This document shows, piece by piece, positions 5,472-15,230 of a stretch of 64,000 bases of DNA. The stretch's first letter is position 1. Each line of letters begins with the position of its first letter. The DNA is from Oscillospiraceae bacterium. Lineage in GTDB: Bacteria; Bacillota; Clostridia; Oscillospirales; Acutalibacteraceae. The translations under genes and the position numbers were made by a program. The notes beneath the pieces are model-generated. The model was not told where the DNA came from and made no database searches. It saw only the letters and a program-made list of their open reading frames with translations. The DNA is taken from assembly GCA_009785335.1 (NCBI GenBank), contig WQWM01000001.1, positions 1-64,000 on the forward strand. The letters are read 5' to 3'.

Positions 5472-7805
5472 ATGGAAAAACGTTATGACTTCAAGGCGAT
5501 TGAACCACAAATGCAACAGCTGTGGAACGACCACGGCGTATACAAATTCAACAAAGCCGCTCCGGGCGAGGTTTATGCCATTGACACACCGCCGCCAACG
5601 GTCAGCGGTAGCTTGCACATCGGCCACTTGTTTAGCTATGTGCAGGCCGAAATGGTTGCCCGTTTTCGCCGCATGCAGGGCTACAATGTGTTCTACCCAT
5701 TTGGTTTTGACGACAACGGCCTGCCCACCGAACGCCTAGTGGAACGCGAACAGGGCATCCGCGCAAACGAGCTGCCACGCAGCGAATTCACACAAAAATG
5801 CCAAGCTACGGCTGCGAAGTATGAAGATGAATTCAAGGCACTGTGGCAAAGCTTAGGCGTAAGCGCTGACTGGAGCTTGTGCTATCAAACCGTTAGCCCG
5901 CAAAGCATGGCCACGTCGCAAAGGCTCTTCCTCGACCTCGTGCAAAAAGGCAAAGCCTACGCAAAAGAATCACCCGTGCTGTGGTGCGTGGAATGCCAAA
6001 CCAGCATTGCGCAAGCAGAGTTGGACAGCGCAGACGCAGCCAGCACCTTCAACACCATCCCCTTCATGGTGGAGGGCAAGCCGCTGCATATCGCTACCAC
6101 AAGACCTGAGTTGCTTTATGGCTGCGTGTGCTTGTTTGTGCACCCGGAAGATGGGCGTTACACGCATCTGGTTGGCAAGCAGGCAACCGTGCCACTATAT
6201 GGCTATGATGTGCCCATTCTCACAGACGAAAAAGTGGCGATTGACAAAGGCACCGGCGCGGTCATGTGCTGCACCTTTGGTGACCAAACCGACGTGGAGT
6301 GGTTCAACACGCACAAGCTGCCCTATCGCCGCGTGATGATGCCCAACGGCCACATCGCCGACGATGTGCCGCACATCGCAGGCATGTATGTCACTAAAGC
6401 ACGTAAGACGATCATCGCTATGCTGGACGAGCAAGGCCTGCTGATCAACAGCGAAGCGATTTCCCATGCGGTGCAAACGCACGAACGCTGCGGCAAACAT
6501 GTGGAGATCATCCCCTCTCGCCAGTGGTACATCGACGTGATGACCGACCGCGAGAAGTTCCTTGAACTGGGCGAAAAAATCAACTGGTACCCCGCCAACA
6601 TGCAGAATCGCTACAACGCTTGGGTGGAAAACCTCAAGTGGGACTGGTGCATTTCGCGCCAGCGCTACTTCGGCGTGCCCTTCCCGGTGTGGTATTGCCA
6701 AGACTGTGGTGCTGCTGTTTTCGCAACGGCCGAGCAACTACCCATTAACCCGCTTGAGGCGGATTATGACGGCATTTGCGCCTGCGGCTGCACGAACTTC
6801 ACGCCCGAAAGCGCGGTGCTTGACACTTGGGCAACCAGCTCCATCACCCCGCAAATCAACGAGCTTGCCGGCGGCCCAGTGCCGATGGCCGTGCGCCCGC
6901 ATGGTCATGATATCATCCGCACATGGACGTTCTACACAATTGTGCGCAGCTATTATCACACCGGTGATATCCCTTGGCGCGATGCGATGGTCAACGGCCA
7001 TGCGCTGGCGAAAAAAGGCGAAAAAATCAGCAAGAGCAAAAACAACAGTGCCAACGACCCCGCCACGCTCATCGCCACCCACTCAGCAGATATTCTGCGC
7101 TATTGGGCGGCCAATTCACGGCTGGGCACGGATGTTTTCTTTGACACCGATGAACTGCAAATTGCCCGTCGTTTCATTACCAAGCTGTGGAATGCTTGCA
7201 AATTTGCCATTGGGCATTTGGAAGATTACGCAGGCGGTGATATCACCCTGCCAGTTGACAAATGGATGGTTGCCCGCGTGGACGAAGTGCTGAGCAAAGC
7301 CAAAAAGCATCTGTATGACTACGAAATCGGGCTGGCGCGGCACGAAATTGATACGCTGTTTTGGCATGACCTGTGCGATAATTACATTGAAATCGTAAAG
7401 GATAGGCTGTACTATCCTGAAAATCATGGCGAAGCTGAGCGCAAATCCGGCCAAGCCGCACTGTATTACACCCTGCGCGAAATTCTGAAGATGTACGCCA
7501 TTTACGTGCCGCACGTCACGGAGTATATTTACCAAGCATTCTTCAAGCAACATGAACAGGCTGAATCAATTCATCTGCTGCAATGGGCGCAACCCGCTGC
7601 GCACGACCCCGCTCTGCTTGCCTTTGGCGAGGTGTTGAAGGAGCAAATTTCGGCAACACGCAAAGTGCGCAGCGAGCAAAATTTGTCGCGCAAAGACCCT
7701 CTTGACAGTTGCACGATTGACGCGGGCGAATTCGCCGCTTGGTTTGAGTTGACCAAGAAAGATATTGCAGCCTGCGAGAACGTGCAAGAGATTATTTTGG
7801 CGTGA
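5472..7805 (+). CDS. valS: Valyl-tRNA synthetase, archaeal-type
   Basis: A 777-aa class I synthetase that charges tRNA-Val. HIGH is HIGH-like HIGHLF at residues 49-52, and the KMSKS motif is KISKSK near residue 520. The CP1 editing domain has TTRPELLYG. The active-site segment FGFDDNGLPTERL is typical of archaeal-type ValRS; most bacteria have a GTDHAGIATQ version. The usual C-terminal coiled coil of bacterial ValRS is missing, which also fits. A dedicated promoter precedes it and a MetRS-like gene follows. Horizontal origin of this type is plausible but inferred. Confidence 0.93.
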   Translation: MEKRYDFKAIEPQMQQLWNDHGVYKFNKAAPGEVYAIDTPPPTVSGSLHIGHLFSYVQAEMVARFRRMQGYNVFYPFGFDDNGLPTERLVEREQGIRANELPRSEFTQKCQATAAKYEDEFKALWQSLGVSADWSLCYQTVSPQSMATSQRLFLDLVQKGKAYAKESPVLWCVECQTSIAQAELDSADAASTFNTIPFMVEGKPLHIATTRPELLYGCVCLFVHPEDGRYTHLVGKQATVPLYGYDVPILTDEKVAIDKGTGAVMCCTFGDQTDVEWFNTHKLPYRRVMMPNGHIADDVPHIAGMYVTKARKTIIAMLDEQGLLINSEAISHAVQTHERCGKHVEIIPSRQWYIDVMTDREKFLELGEKINWYPANMQNRYNAWVENLKWDWCISRQRYFGVPFPVWYCQDCGAAVFATAEQLPINPLEADYDGICACGCTNFTPESAVLDTWATSSITPQINELAGGPVPMAVRPHGHDIIRTWTFYTIVRSYYHTGDIPWRDAMVNGHALAKKGEKISKSKNNSANDPATLIATHSADILRYWAANSRLGTDVFFDTDELQIARRFITKLWNACKFAIGHLEDYAGGDITLPVDKWMVARVDEVLSKAKKHLYDYEIGLARHEIDTLFWHDLCDNYIEIVKDRLYYPENHGEAERKSGQAALYYTLREILKMYAIYVPHVTEYIYQAFFKQHEQAESIHLLQWAQPAAHDPALLAFGEVLKEQISATRKVRSEQNLSRKDPLDSCTIDAGEFAAWFELTKKDIAACENVQEIILA

Positions 7806-7827
7806 TTTTCCCCCACCTGCACGCCTA

Positions 7828-7940
7828 GCGACGTGCCTCCTCCCCCGGAGGGGGAGGCCTTGGCAACACCTACACAGCCCATAAAAATCCCCCGCGAAGC
7901 GTCTAAAGTTTTTTGCGCCACTTTTTTTCAAAAAAGTGGC
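7828..7940. repeat. Repeat block between valS and the MetRS-like gene (families D and C)
   Basis: The first part has CTCCCCCGGAGGGGGAG and CCTTGGCAACACC (family D). The second (7893-7940) is family C: GCGTCTAAAGTTTTTTG then the hairpin CCACTTTTTT-TC-AAAAAAGTGG. The hairpin could weakly terminate valS transcription just before the next ribosome site. Confidence 0.7.
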
Positions 7941-7954
7941 AAGAGGAGAATACT

Positions 7955-9787
7955 ATGAACAGACCCACATTCCCTAAACGTGCCGTGGTAACAGGCGGCA
8001 TGCCCTATGGCAACAAGCAGCTGCATTTTGGGCACATCGGCGGCTATTTTGTGCACGCCGACATTTACGCCCGATTTTTGCGTAATAGAATAGGCGCAGA
8101 AAATGTTGTGTTTGTAAGCGGCACCGATTGCTATGGCGCAATGATTGAACTGTCGCGCGATAAAGAAAACTTCAACGGCACATTGGAAGAATACGTTGCG
8201 CGCAACCACGAGCACCAAAAGAGCACGCTTGAAGCCTACGATGTTTCGCTGAACCTGTTCGCTGCCTCTGCATTGGGTGAAGCAAGCGAAATGCACACGC
8301 AATTGAGTGCCGATGTGTTCAATCGTCTGCACGAAAATGGCGTGCTGCTGCGTGAAGATACCCTGCAGTTTTATGACGAAGAAAAGCAGTGCTACCTCAA
8401 CGGCCGTCAAGTGACCGGCCGCTGCCCCATTCAGGGCTGCAAAAGCTCGGTTGCCTATGCCGACGAGTGCGACTTGGGGCATCAATATAGCCCGACCGAG
8501 TTGATTGCACCCGTCAGCGTGCTATCGGGCAAGCCACCCGCACGCCGCACGGTGACCAACTGGTTCTTCGATTTGCCGCGCTACATGGCATACATGAACG
8601 ACTTGGCAGCGCTGTGGGAACAAGACCCCGCTTGCCGCCCCGCCCTAACAAAAGTTGTGCGCGAGTTCCTGCGCAAGCCTGCCGTTTACGTAAAAACAGA
8701 ACCCGGTGGGCCTTCCGAGCTAATTGAATATGAAAATCTAGCTGCCCGCGAGCAAGGCGTGGCAGAGCTTGCCGCGCAAGGCTTGCGCTACCGCACAGGA
8801 AAAACCCTCGTGCCGTTTCGACTCAGCGGCAATGTGCCTTGGGGCATCGCTGTGCCTGAGAAAGACGGCCTTGCCGACCTCACCTTTTGGGTTTGGCCCG
8901 AAAGCCTTTGGGCGCCCATCAGTTTTACCCGTGCTGTTGTTGGCGAGCGTTGGCCTGATTTTTGGGCAAGCGACGATACAAAAGTTTACCAGTTCATTGG
9001 CGAAGATAACATTTATTTCTACGCCATTGCCGAAATGGGGCTGTTTGCCGCACTGGATTGGAATCTCACCGTGCCGACCATTGTGCCCAACAAGCACCTG
9101 CTGTTTGGCAAAAGCAAGGCCTCAAGTTCCAGCGAAATCAAGCCACCCATGGCTCACGAGCTGCTTGATCACTACACGGTGGAGCAACTGCGCCTGCACT
9201 TCATGAACGCTAGCTTGAGCGAACGCTCTGTGGGGTTTGCGCCCAAGATGTTCATGCCTAACCAGCCCGAAAATGCATTTGACCCCGTGCTCAACGAGGG
9301 CAATTTGGTCACGAATGTGTTTAACCGACTGGCACGGTCGTGTTTTTATACCGCACAAAAGCATGAGTACACTACCCTGCCTGCGGGTGATGTTTCGCCC
9401 GAAATCAAGCAGCGTGGTGACGAAACCATCCTCGCCTATGAGCGTATGATGGCGGAAATCAAGTTGGACGGTCTGTTTGAGCTGCTCAATGTATATCTGC
9501 GCGATGCCAACAAATACTGGGCTGCGCACAGCAAAATCGATGACCCCGCCGTAATCGCCCAGCTGCTGGTGGATAGTTTTCATGCCGTGCGTGTGGCGGC
9601 GGCGTTATTGCAGCCGATCACACCACAGGGCTGCGACATGCTGCGGGAATATCTGAACGTGGACGAACGCTTGTGGAATTGGCAACACATCTTCGAGCCA
9701 CTCAATTATTTCTTTGATGAACAGCATGCGTTTAAGTTTCTAGAACCACGCATTGACTTTTTTAAGAAGCACGAAAGTCAGCTATAA
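7955..9787 (+). CDS. Methionyl-tRNA synthetase-like protein with degenerate active-site motifs
   Basis: A 610-aa class I synthetase of the MetRS group. HFGHIGG (residues 24-30) is the HIGH motif. A Cys-rich zinc region lies at about 156-174, followed by the MetRS-like PTELIAPVSVLSGKPP and WFFDLPRY. The KMSKS loop is replaced by GKSKAS followed by a serine run (385-393). The usual YVWFDAPIGYIS signature reads FWVWPESLWAPISF. It may be a divergent MetRS or a paralogue with another role. AGAGGAG precedes the ATG. Confidence 0.8.
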   Translation: MNRPTFPKRAVVTGGMPYGNKQLHFGHIGGYFVHADIYARFLRNRIGAENVVFVSGTDCYGAMIELSRDKENFNGTLEEYVARNHEHQKSTLEAYDVSLNLFAASALGEASEMHTQLSADVFNRLHENGVLLREDTLQFYDEEKQCYLNGRQVTGRCPIQGCKSSVAYADECDLGHQYSPTELIAPVSVLSGKPPARRTVTNWFFDLPRYMAYMNDLAALWEQDPACRPALTKVVREFLRKPAVYVKTEPGGPSELIEYENLAAREQGVAELAAQGLRYRTGKTLVPFRLSGNVPWGIAVPEKDGLADLTFWVWPESLWAPISFTRAVVGERWPDFWASDDTKVYQFIGEDNIYFYAIAEMGLFAALDWNLTVPTIVPNKHLLFGKSKASSSSEIKPPMAHELLDHYTVEQLRLHFMNASLSERSVGFAPKMFMPNQPENAFDPVLNEGNLVTNVFNRLARSCFYTAQKHEYTTLPAGDVSPEIKQRGDETILAYERMMAEIKLDGLFELLNVYLRDANKYWAAHSKIDDPAVIAQLLVDSFHAVRVAAALLQPITPQGCDMLREYLNVDERLWNWQHIFEPLNYFFDEQHAFKFLEPRIDFFKKHESQL

Positions 9788-9827
9788 TTTTTCTCCCCCG
9801 CGCGCAGCGCGACACAAGTTTTTTGCG

Positions 9828-9849
9828 CCACTTTTTTTCAAAAAAGTGG
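9828..9849. terminator. Hairpin between convergent MetRS-like gene and spoIIE (family C)
   Basis: CCACTTTTTT and AAAAAAGTGG form a 10-bp stem with loop TC. The spoIIE stop codon lies inside this hairpin (9838-9840). The flanking AAGTTTTTTGCG links it to family C copies elsewhere. Confidence 0.6.
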
Positions 9850-12072
9850 TAAAAGACTCGCACACAGCACGGTGAGGTCATCCTCACGCATGCCGCCAAG
9901 TTCGCGCAGTTCCATCGCACGCACTGCTAGGTAATCCGCAAGCTCCTGCATGTCGTTGCCATCCCAGGTTTGCAGCGTCTCGCAAATCCAGGCGTCGTCC
10001 GTGCCCAGCATGCCATCGCTAACCAACACGATAATATCCCCCGCCGCTAGCGTGCTGTGATGCTCGGCGGGGTTTATGTTGCCCAAAATCCCTGCTGGCA
10101 AGGCCGAAAGCTCAACCTTTTGCACACGCCCGCTGCGCCGCGTCCACGATACCGCGCCGCCCGCCTTGCAAAACTCCACCTGCCCGGTAAAGAGATTCAC
10201 GCCCACAGCATCAAGCGTGGCGAGAGATTCATCGCTGCTTTTGAGTAGCAATGCCTGATTAACCATGCGCGTGGCCGCCGCAAAGCCCAGCCCACCACGC
10301 ACCAGTGTGCCGAAAATCTCTGCCGCCAGTGCGCTTTCCAGCCCCGCGCGGCTGCCGGTGCCCATGCCATCGCTCACCAGCAGCACATGACGACCCTGGT
10401 TATCCGCAAAATTGTCGTGATAATCGCCGCACACACTGCCTGGCGTTGCGCCATGCTGTGCCGCACCAATGGCCATGCGAAACACCGCTTGCTGCGTCAT
10501 TGTGAGCTTTGCCGTGCCCGCACCGGGGGCAATGTCAGGCAGCGTAAACGCAATGCCCGTATGTTTTTTCAGCGCATGCACCAGCTGCCTGCGTGTGCTG
10601 TGATCATCTTCGAGAGTGACCTCCGCGGTGAGTGTGGCGGTGTGATTGCTGCCGCGCACACAAGTCACTTCGCGCGGCACATAGCCATGTTCGCGCAGCA
10701 CTTGTGCAGCTCGATACGCCGTGTCATTTTGCACGGTATCCTGCCGTGCCAGTTGCACAGCAGTGTCCTCCAGCAGTTGCCCCACCGCAGCATATTGCGC
10801 GGCGGCAGTGCGGCGCAGCTGCGCGTTGGCCTGTGCACTTTGATGTTGTGCGGCATGGGCATCAAAGGCACGCACCAGCTGCGCATGAAACGCTGTGCCG
10901 TTGCGGCAAGCAGCGGTTAACCCGCATTCGCGGCGCAATTCCGCGCATTGTTCGGGCGAAAACACATGGCTTTTCCCCAGTAATTTCACGGCGTTTAAAT
11001 AGAACTTTCGGGTTTCCAGCGCGCGTTTTTCATAACAATGGGCATGCCGCGGGCAGCGTTTGCACAAGGCCTGTTCCACGCTGTCCACAATATTTTGCTC
11101 CAGTGGCGGCGCGGTTTCGGCCAAGCCTTGCGCCACCTCGCTCACGTAATCGCCCACACGCTGCAACGCCTGCGCCAAGTGTGCCACACGCTTGCTCGCA
11201 TCACCGGGTTGGGCAAGCTGCGCCTGTGGCTGTGCGAATTTATCTGCCAACTTGCTTAACCAGCTAATCCGCTTGCTGCTGCTGAACACGCCAACAAGCA
11301 GCCCACCCAGCGCAAAGGCCGTGAACACCGCTGCATTGCTGCCCACTAGCAAAAAGGCTGTGCCCGCGCACACGCCTGCAATCGCGCCGCCTGTTTCATG
11401 CCAAACATACGCCGCCGCCAGCACAAACAGCGCAGCCAGTAGGTATGCAGGGCGAAATGCGCCCCAAGTGAAGCCGCCCAGTGCCGTCAGCAGCATGACT
11501 GCGCACAGCGCCGCCGCCGCCCATTGCCGTCGTGTGAGTTGCCAATGCCCATGCTGTTGCGTCACGCCTTGCAACATGTGCATAAAATACGCCACGCAAC
11601 CCGCCAGCACCGCGCCGCCCAGCATCAGCAGCCACGCCAGCCGACCTGCCGGTTGCGCAATCAACGTGACCACACCGGAAAGCATCGCACAAGCACTCGC
11701 ACTCAATGGCGCAGCCACACCGCGCGAAAACTTCACCTGCCGCAGCCCAAAATTGCACAACCCCGCCAGCGCAACGGCGGTCATCACGGTAAAATTGCTC
11801 GGCCAGGCCAGCAACAGCAAACTGCCGCCCGCCATGCCTAACACACCAGCAGCCAGAAATTTCACCGGCAATGCAGCAGCCAAACCAAGGGCGAACGGTG
11901 CTGTGGCTGCGAATACGTCGCCTGCGAACGTCGCTTGCACCAGCAACATGCCCAGCAGTGCAATACCCAGCTGCTGAGCGAGAGCCGTCATCACTCGGCG
12001 CAGCTTGTCCGGCGAAAGCGCGGGCAAGGCAAGCTCTTGCGCAATTTGGCTTTGTCTTTTTTCGGTAACCAT
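9838..12072 (-). CDS. spoIIE: Stage II sporulation protein E, PP2C-type phosphatase
   Basis: A 744-aa protein with about ten N-terminal membrane helices (to about residue 300), a central regulatory region and a C-terminal PP2C phosphatase domain. Phosphatase motifs are VLLVSDGMGTGSRAG, VLVSDGM and REDDLTVL. SpoIIE sits at the asymmetric septum and dephosphorylates SpoIIAA, releasing sigma-F in the forespore. The length is somewhat shorter than the B. subtilis protein (about 827 aa). A -10 box and a 0A-like box lie upstream. Its last codons fall in the family C hairpin. Confidence 0.95.
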   Translation of the reverse strand: MVTEKRQSQIAQELALPALSPDKLRRVMTALAQQLGIALLGMLLVQATFAGDVFAATAPFALGLAAALPVKFLAAGVLGMAGGSLLLLAWPSNFTVMTAVALAGLCNFGLRQVKFSRGVAAPLSASACAMLSGVVTLIAQPAGRLAWLLMLGGAVLAGCVAYFMHMLQGVTQQHGHWQLTRRQWAAAALCAVMLLTALGGFTWGAFRPAYLLAALFVLAAAYVWHETGGAIAGVCAGTAFLLVGSNAAVFTAFALGGLLVGVFSSSKRISWLSKLADKFAQPQAQLAQPGDASKRVAHLAQALQRVGDYVSEVAQGLAETAPPLEQNIVDSVEQALCKRCPRHAHCYEKRALETRKFYLNAVKLLGKSHVFSPEQCAELRRECGLTAACRNGTAFHAQLVRAFDAHAAQHQSAQANAQLRRTAAAQYAAVGQLLEDTAVQLARQDTVQNDTAYRAAQVLREHGYVPREVTCVRGSNHTATLTAEVTLEDDHSTRRQLVHALKKHTGIAFTLPDIAPGAGTAKLTMTQQAVFRMAIGAAQHGATPGSVCGDYHDNFADNQGRHVLLVSDGMGTGSRAGLESALAAEIFGTLVRGGLGFAAATRMVNQALLLKSSDESLATLDAVGVNLFTGQVEFCKAGGAVSWTRRSGRVQKVELSALPAGILGNINPAEHHSTLAAGDIIVLVSDGMLGTDDAWICETLQTWDGNDMQELADYLAVRAMELRELGGMREDDLTVLCASLLPLF

Positions 12073-12105
12073 GATTGTTTAACCCCCTCTTGCGTCTTAG
12101 TCTTT

Positions 12106-12139
12106 ATTATACTAAATTGCGAGAGGAAGTTTTGTCGCT
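12106..12139 (-). promoter_or_regulatory. Candidate spoIIE promoter with 0A-like box
   Basis: TATAAT on the minus strand is at 12106-12111. TTTGTCGCT at 12131-12139 matches seven of nine positions of the Spo0A box TTTGTCGAA. B. subtilis spoIIE also has a sigma-A promoter driven by Spo0A~P with 0A boxes around the -35 region. No good -35 box is seen, as expected of an activator-dependent promoter. Confidence 0.55.
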
Positions 12140-12178
12140 TTATGACAGTGATGTGATAAAATTAGTGGCTTTCGGCGG

Positions 12179-12261
12179 GATGTAGGGGCGGCGATTACGC
12201 CACCCGCTCCTCTTTCACCTGTGTCAAACATTTCGGGTGGCTTGCAAGCCTCCCCTACATG
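12179..12261. repeat. Palindromic intergenic element (family B variant)
   Basis: TGTAGGGGCGGCGATTACG on the left and GGCTTGCAAGCCTCCCCTACA on the right form an inverted pair around an unrelated core. The ends match the 2022-2102 and 16575-16640 elements. Confidence 0.7.
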
Positions 12262-12285
12262 CTGACGCGAGTATATAAAAACAAA

Positions 12286-12320
12286 CAACACCCCGCAAGC
12301 CATATGCCTGCGGGGTTGCT
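12286..12320 (-). terminator. Terminator of the Thr-rich lipoprotein gene
   Basis: On the minus strand CCCCGCAGGC-ATATG-GCTTGCGGGG is followed by GTTGTTTGTTTTT, a classic intrinsic terminator just after the stop at 12332. Confidence 0.85.
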
Positions 12321-12331
12321 TATTGGTTGTG

Positions 12332-13474
12332 TTATGGCGCGTTGATGATAATGTCCACTGTGGCGACGATTCGAGATGCACCAGCAGTTGCGCCAGGGAT
12401 GCTGGCTTCAAGCCTTGCAGCACCAGGATTGGGACCGGCTACCACATTTGCGGTTACGCTGTTCTCAAGAACACCGTTCGCATTTGCACCAACAAGTGTC
12501 ACAAACTCTGCGCCTGCCACAATTCTCCAGCGCACTTGGGCAGTGGCTGGTGTGCGAATTGCAGTAAAGCCAACTTGCGTGCCAGTGTTGATCGTTCTAT
12601 TGCCGCCCAGAATGCTGATGCTGCGCGCAGCGGTTGTGGTGGTGGGCTGTGTGGCAACAGGCGGGCGTGTGGGCGAGGCAATTGTTGTGCCGGGGGTAAT
12701 GGGCGTGGTGGTCCAAGTGGGAATATTGATATTGGGGAGCGTAATATCCCACCAAGGCCTGGTTGTGGTGGTCGTTGTTGTCGTCGTGGTTGTGGTATAG
12801 TCCGGACCCGGGCCAGTTGCAGTCGTTGTAGTGGTGGTGGTCGGCATGGTGTTTTGCGCACCCGTGGTGACCTCCAAGGGTTCTGTGGTTTCAGTTTCAA
12901 TGGGTGCCGTGGTGATGGGAGGTGGCGGCGCAGCTGCTATGGTGAGCGCGCTCACCAGCCGCACATGCTGGGCGGCCGTGCCCGCACCGGGGGCAAGGCG
13001 CAGCGGCGGCTCGGTGTTGATGGGCGAGCCGTCTTGTTCCCATGCCAAAATGGTGTCTGCATGCATGGCAAGCTCTTGGGGAAGGTTCACGTTCGTGCCA
13101 TCCACGGAGCTAACCATGACGTTATTCACATTGTGCACGCCAAGAAAACCCAGCAGCGAACGCAAGCTAACGCCACGGAAGGTTTGCGAAACCGTGAAAC
13201 CCTGCGCGGTAGTCACCGGCATGCTCACTTCAGCCACAGGCAACAATGCGGCGTCCAAGTTGGTGAACTGCGTAATGCCAGCCACGCCGCGAATTTCCAC
13301 GCGCCATGTGATTTGGTTGTCGGTTTCTTCCACGGTAGTGGTTTCACCATTCGTGTAGCCGGTGGTGATTTCATTATCAACCGGAGTGCTGCCGCCCCCA
13401 CAGGCGGCAATGGTCACCAGCACCGCTGCAGTCAGCAGCAGTGCGAGAACTTGTAGGATGCGATGCTTCTTCAA
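12332..13474 (-). CDS. Thr-rich lipoprotein with molybdopterin-oxidoreductase-like and Ig-like domains
   Basis: A 380-aa lipoprotein (lipobox TIAAC, Cys near residue 25). Residues about 55-180 (ITWRVEIRGV, FRGVSLRSLL) resemble the sulfite-oxidase/molybdopterin-binding fold often found in clostridial surface lipoproteins without a cofactor. A linker with long Thr runs (about 205-275) follows, then a C-terminal Ig-like domain (SISILGGNRTINTGTQVGF). Thr runs in such linkers are typical wall-spanning spacers. A promoter (13522-13550) and terminator make it monocistronic. No function is known. Confidence 0.75.
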   Translation of the reverse strand: MKKHRILQVLALLLTAAVLVTIAACGGGSTPVDNEITTGYTNGETTTVEETDNQITWRVEIRGVAGITQFTNLDAALLPVAEVSMPVTTAQGFTVSQTFRGVSLRSLLGFLGVHNVNNVMVSSVDGTNVNLPQELAMHADTILAWEQDGSPINTEPPLRLAPGAGTAAQHVRLVSALTIAAAPPPPITTAPIETETTEPLEVTTGAQNTMPTTTTTTTATGPGPDYTTTTTTTTTTTTRPWWDITLPNINIPTWTTTPITPGTTIASPTRPPVATQPTTTTAARSISILGGNRTINTGTQVGFTAIRTPATAQVRWRIVAGAEFVTLVGANANGVLENSVTANVVAGPNPGAARLEASIPGATAGASRIVATVDIIINAP

Positions 13475-13521
13475 AAAACCATCTCCTTTTTCAAAAACAC
13501 TTCTTTCCCAGTGTACATTCT

Positions 13522-13550
13522 ATGATAGCACATTTCGTGCGAAAAAGCAA
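13522..13550 (-). promoter_or_regulatory. Promoter of the Thr-rich lipoprotein gene
   Basis: TTGCTT (13545-13550) and TATCAT (13522-13527) on the minus strand with 17-bp spacing. Confidence 0.7.
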
Positions 13551-13619
13551 GAGTTATTTTTTTACGGCTTGGCATATATTTAGTAAAGATTTTATGAATA
13601 ATCTGCTACGAGGTATCGC

Positions 13620-15134
13620 ATGACCAACTCACGAAAGCTCATTTTCAACACTGCGCTGCTCACGGCTGCTGCCTTTATTATGCGCACGGTCGACGTTTCC
13701 TTCAACGTGTTCATCACCAATCGCATTGGTGCGGCGGGCATTGGCTTGTTTCAACTCACGCTCACGGTTTACGCCATGGCGGTCACCTTTGGCTGCGCGG
13801 GCGTGCGCTTTGGTGCCACACGGCTGAACATTGACCTGCTGTCGCGCAATCCTCAAGCGAGTTTGCGCCGCCCCATGCTCATGTGCCTGAGCTGGGCACT
13901 GGGCGTGAGCACTGTGATTGCCATTGTGCTTTACACCGCTGCACCTGTGATTGCCGAGCATTGGCTGCACGACCTGCGCACGCTGCCCAGCCTGCGTACA
14001 CTGGCCTTTGGGTTACCCATGGTGTCGCTCACCGCCGCGATGACAGGTTACTTCACCGCCGTGCGCACAGTGTATAAAAGTGCACTGGCACAGGGCTTCG
14101 AGCAGCTGGTAAAAATCAGCTTTGTGGTGTTCTTTCTGCAACGCATGCTGCCGCAGGGCTTGGAATACGCGGCACTGGGTATCGTGTATGGTATGGTTAT
14201 CGGTCAAGCGGCAGTGATGCTGCTGTCGTTCATTTTGCTGCGGCAGTCGCGATACATCAAACGACGCGGCACGGGCGAACGAATAAAATGGGGCAGCCTG
14301 CTGCACATCGCCGGGCCCGAAGCCGCCGGAGCCTGCGCCCGCAGTGTGCTGCTGACTACCGAGCATTTGCTTATCCCGCGTGGATTTGAAGCCAGCGGCC
14401 GCAGCAACGAAGAAGCCATGCGCATCTACGGCGTAGTGCAGGCCATGACCCTGCCCGTGCTGCTATACCCGTCGGCGGTGCTCAGTTCACTCAGCAGTCT
14501 GTTAATACCCGAATTTTCGCAATTGCGCGTGCAGCGCCAACAAGATAAAATCAACGAAAGCGTGACCAAAGTGCTCAAGCTGGCGTTGATGTACGGCGTG
14601 TTTGCCGGCGGCATGTTCTATGCCTTTGCCTATCCACTCAGCCACGTGATTTATGGCAACCACGATGCCGCAAAATATCTGCAACTGCTTGCCCCGCTGG
14701 TGCCTGTCATGTACCTTGACATGAGCGTGGACGGCATGCTCAAAGGCTTAGACCAACAAAAGGCATCCATGATGTACAACATCATCGACTCGGCCATTTG
14801 CGTGGCATTGGTATATATTCTGCTGCCGCGCATTGCCATCAAGGGCTATATCATCGTGCTGTTTGTCAGCGAGCTATATAACTTTTTCTTCAGTATTCGG
14901 CGCTTGCTCAAAGTCACCGATGCCCCACGTCCCACACTGACGCAAGTGGTCAATCCTATTTTGTGCGTGGCCTGCGCGGCGGTAATCCCCATCGGTATTT
15001 CGCGCTTTGTGTTCCCCACAATGCTCAACAGCGTGCCGGGGCTGGTGTTCGGCATTTTGCTATCAATCGGCATTTATCTGGGCACATTGCGCGCCACCGG
15101 CTGCGTAAAAAGTTTTTCCTTGCGACGCCTATAG
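13620..15134 (+). CDS. SpoVB/MurJ-like lipid flippase
   Basis: A 504-aa polytopic membrane protein of the MOP (MATE/PST) flippase superfamily, with about 14 helices. The N-terminus KLIFNTALLTAAAFIMRTVDVSFNVFITNRIGAAGIGLFQL matches SpoVB-type proteins. SpoVB homologues act in spore-cortex synthesis, probably moving lipid-linked precursors. Key segments are shown only in part here: LPVLLYPSAVLSSLSSLLIPEFS and the Lys-rich loops. The start ATG follows ACGAGG. Which precursor is moved is unknown; MurJ or SpoVB cannot be separated by eye. Confidence 0.8.
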   Translation: MTNSRKLIFNTALLTAAAFIMRTVDVSFNVFITNRIGAAGIGLFQLTLTVYAMAVTFGCAGVRFGATRLNIDLLSRNPQASLRRPMLMCLSWALGVSTVIAIVLYTAAPVIAEHWLHDLRTLPSLRTLAFGLPMVSLTAAMTGYFTAVRTVYKSALAQGFEQLVKISFVVFFLQRMLPQGLEYAALGIVYGMVIGQAAVMLLSFILLRQSRYIKRRGTGERIKWGSLLHIAGPEAAGACARSVLLTTEHLLIPRGFEASGRSNEEAMRIYGVVQAMTLPVLLYPSAVLSSLSSLLIPEFSQLRVQRQQDKINESVTKVLKLALMYGVFAGGMFYAFAYPLSHVIYGNHDAAKYLQLLAPLVPVMYLDMSVDGMLKGLDQQKASMMYNIIDSAICVALVYILLPRIAIKGYIIVLFVSELYNFFFSIRRLLKVTDAPRPTLTQVVNPILCVACAAVIPIGISRFVFPTMLNSVPGLVFGILLSIGIYLGTLRATGCVKSFSLRRL

Positions 15135-15230
15135 GCTCAGCTCAATTGCCTCACGATTGCCTAATAAGGCAGGTTATTTGCAATGTTTTAGTTTGCGTCG
15201 GTTGTAATCAACACAGGCTGTTTATAACCA

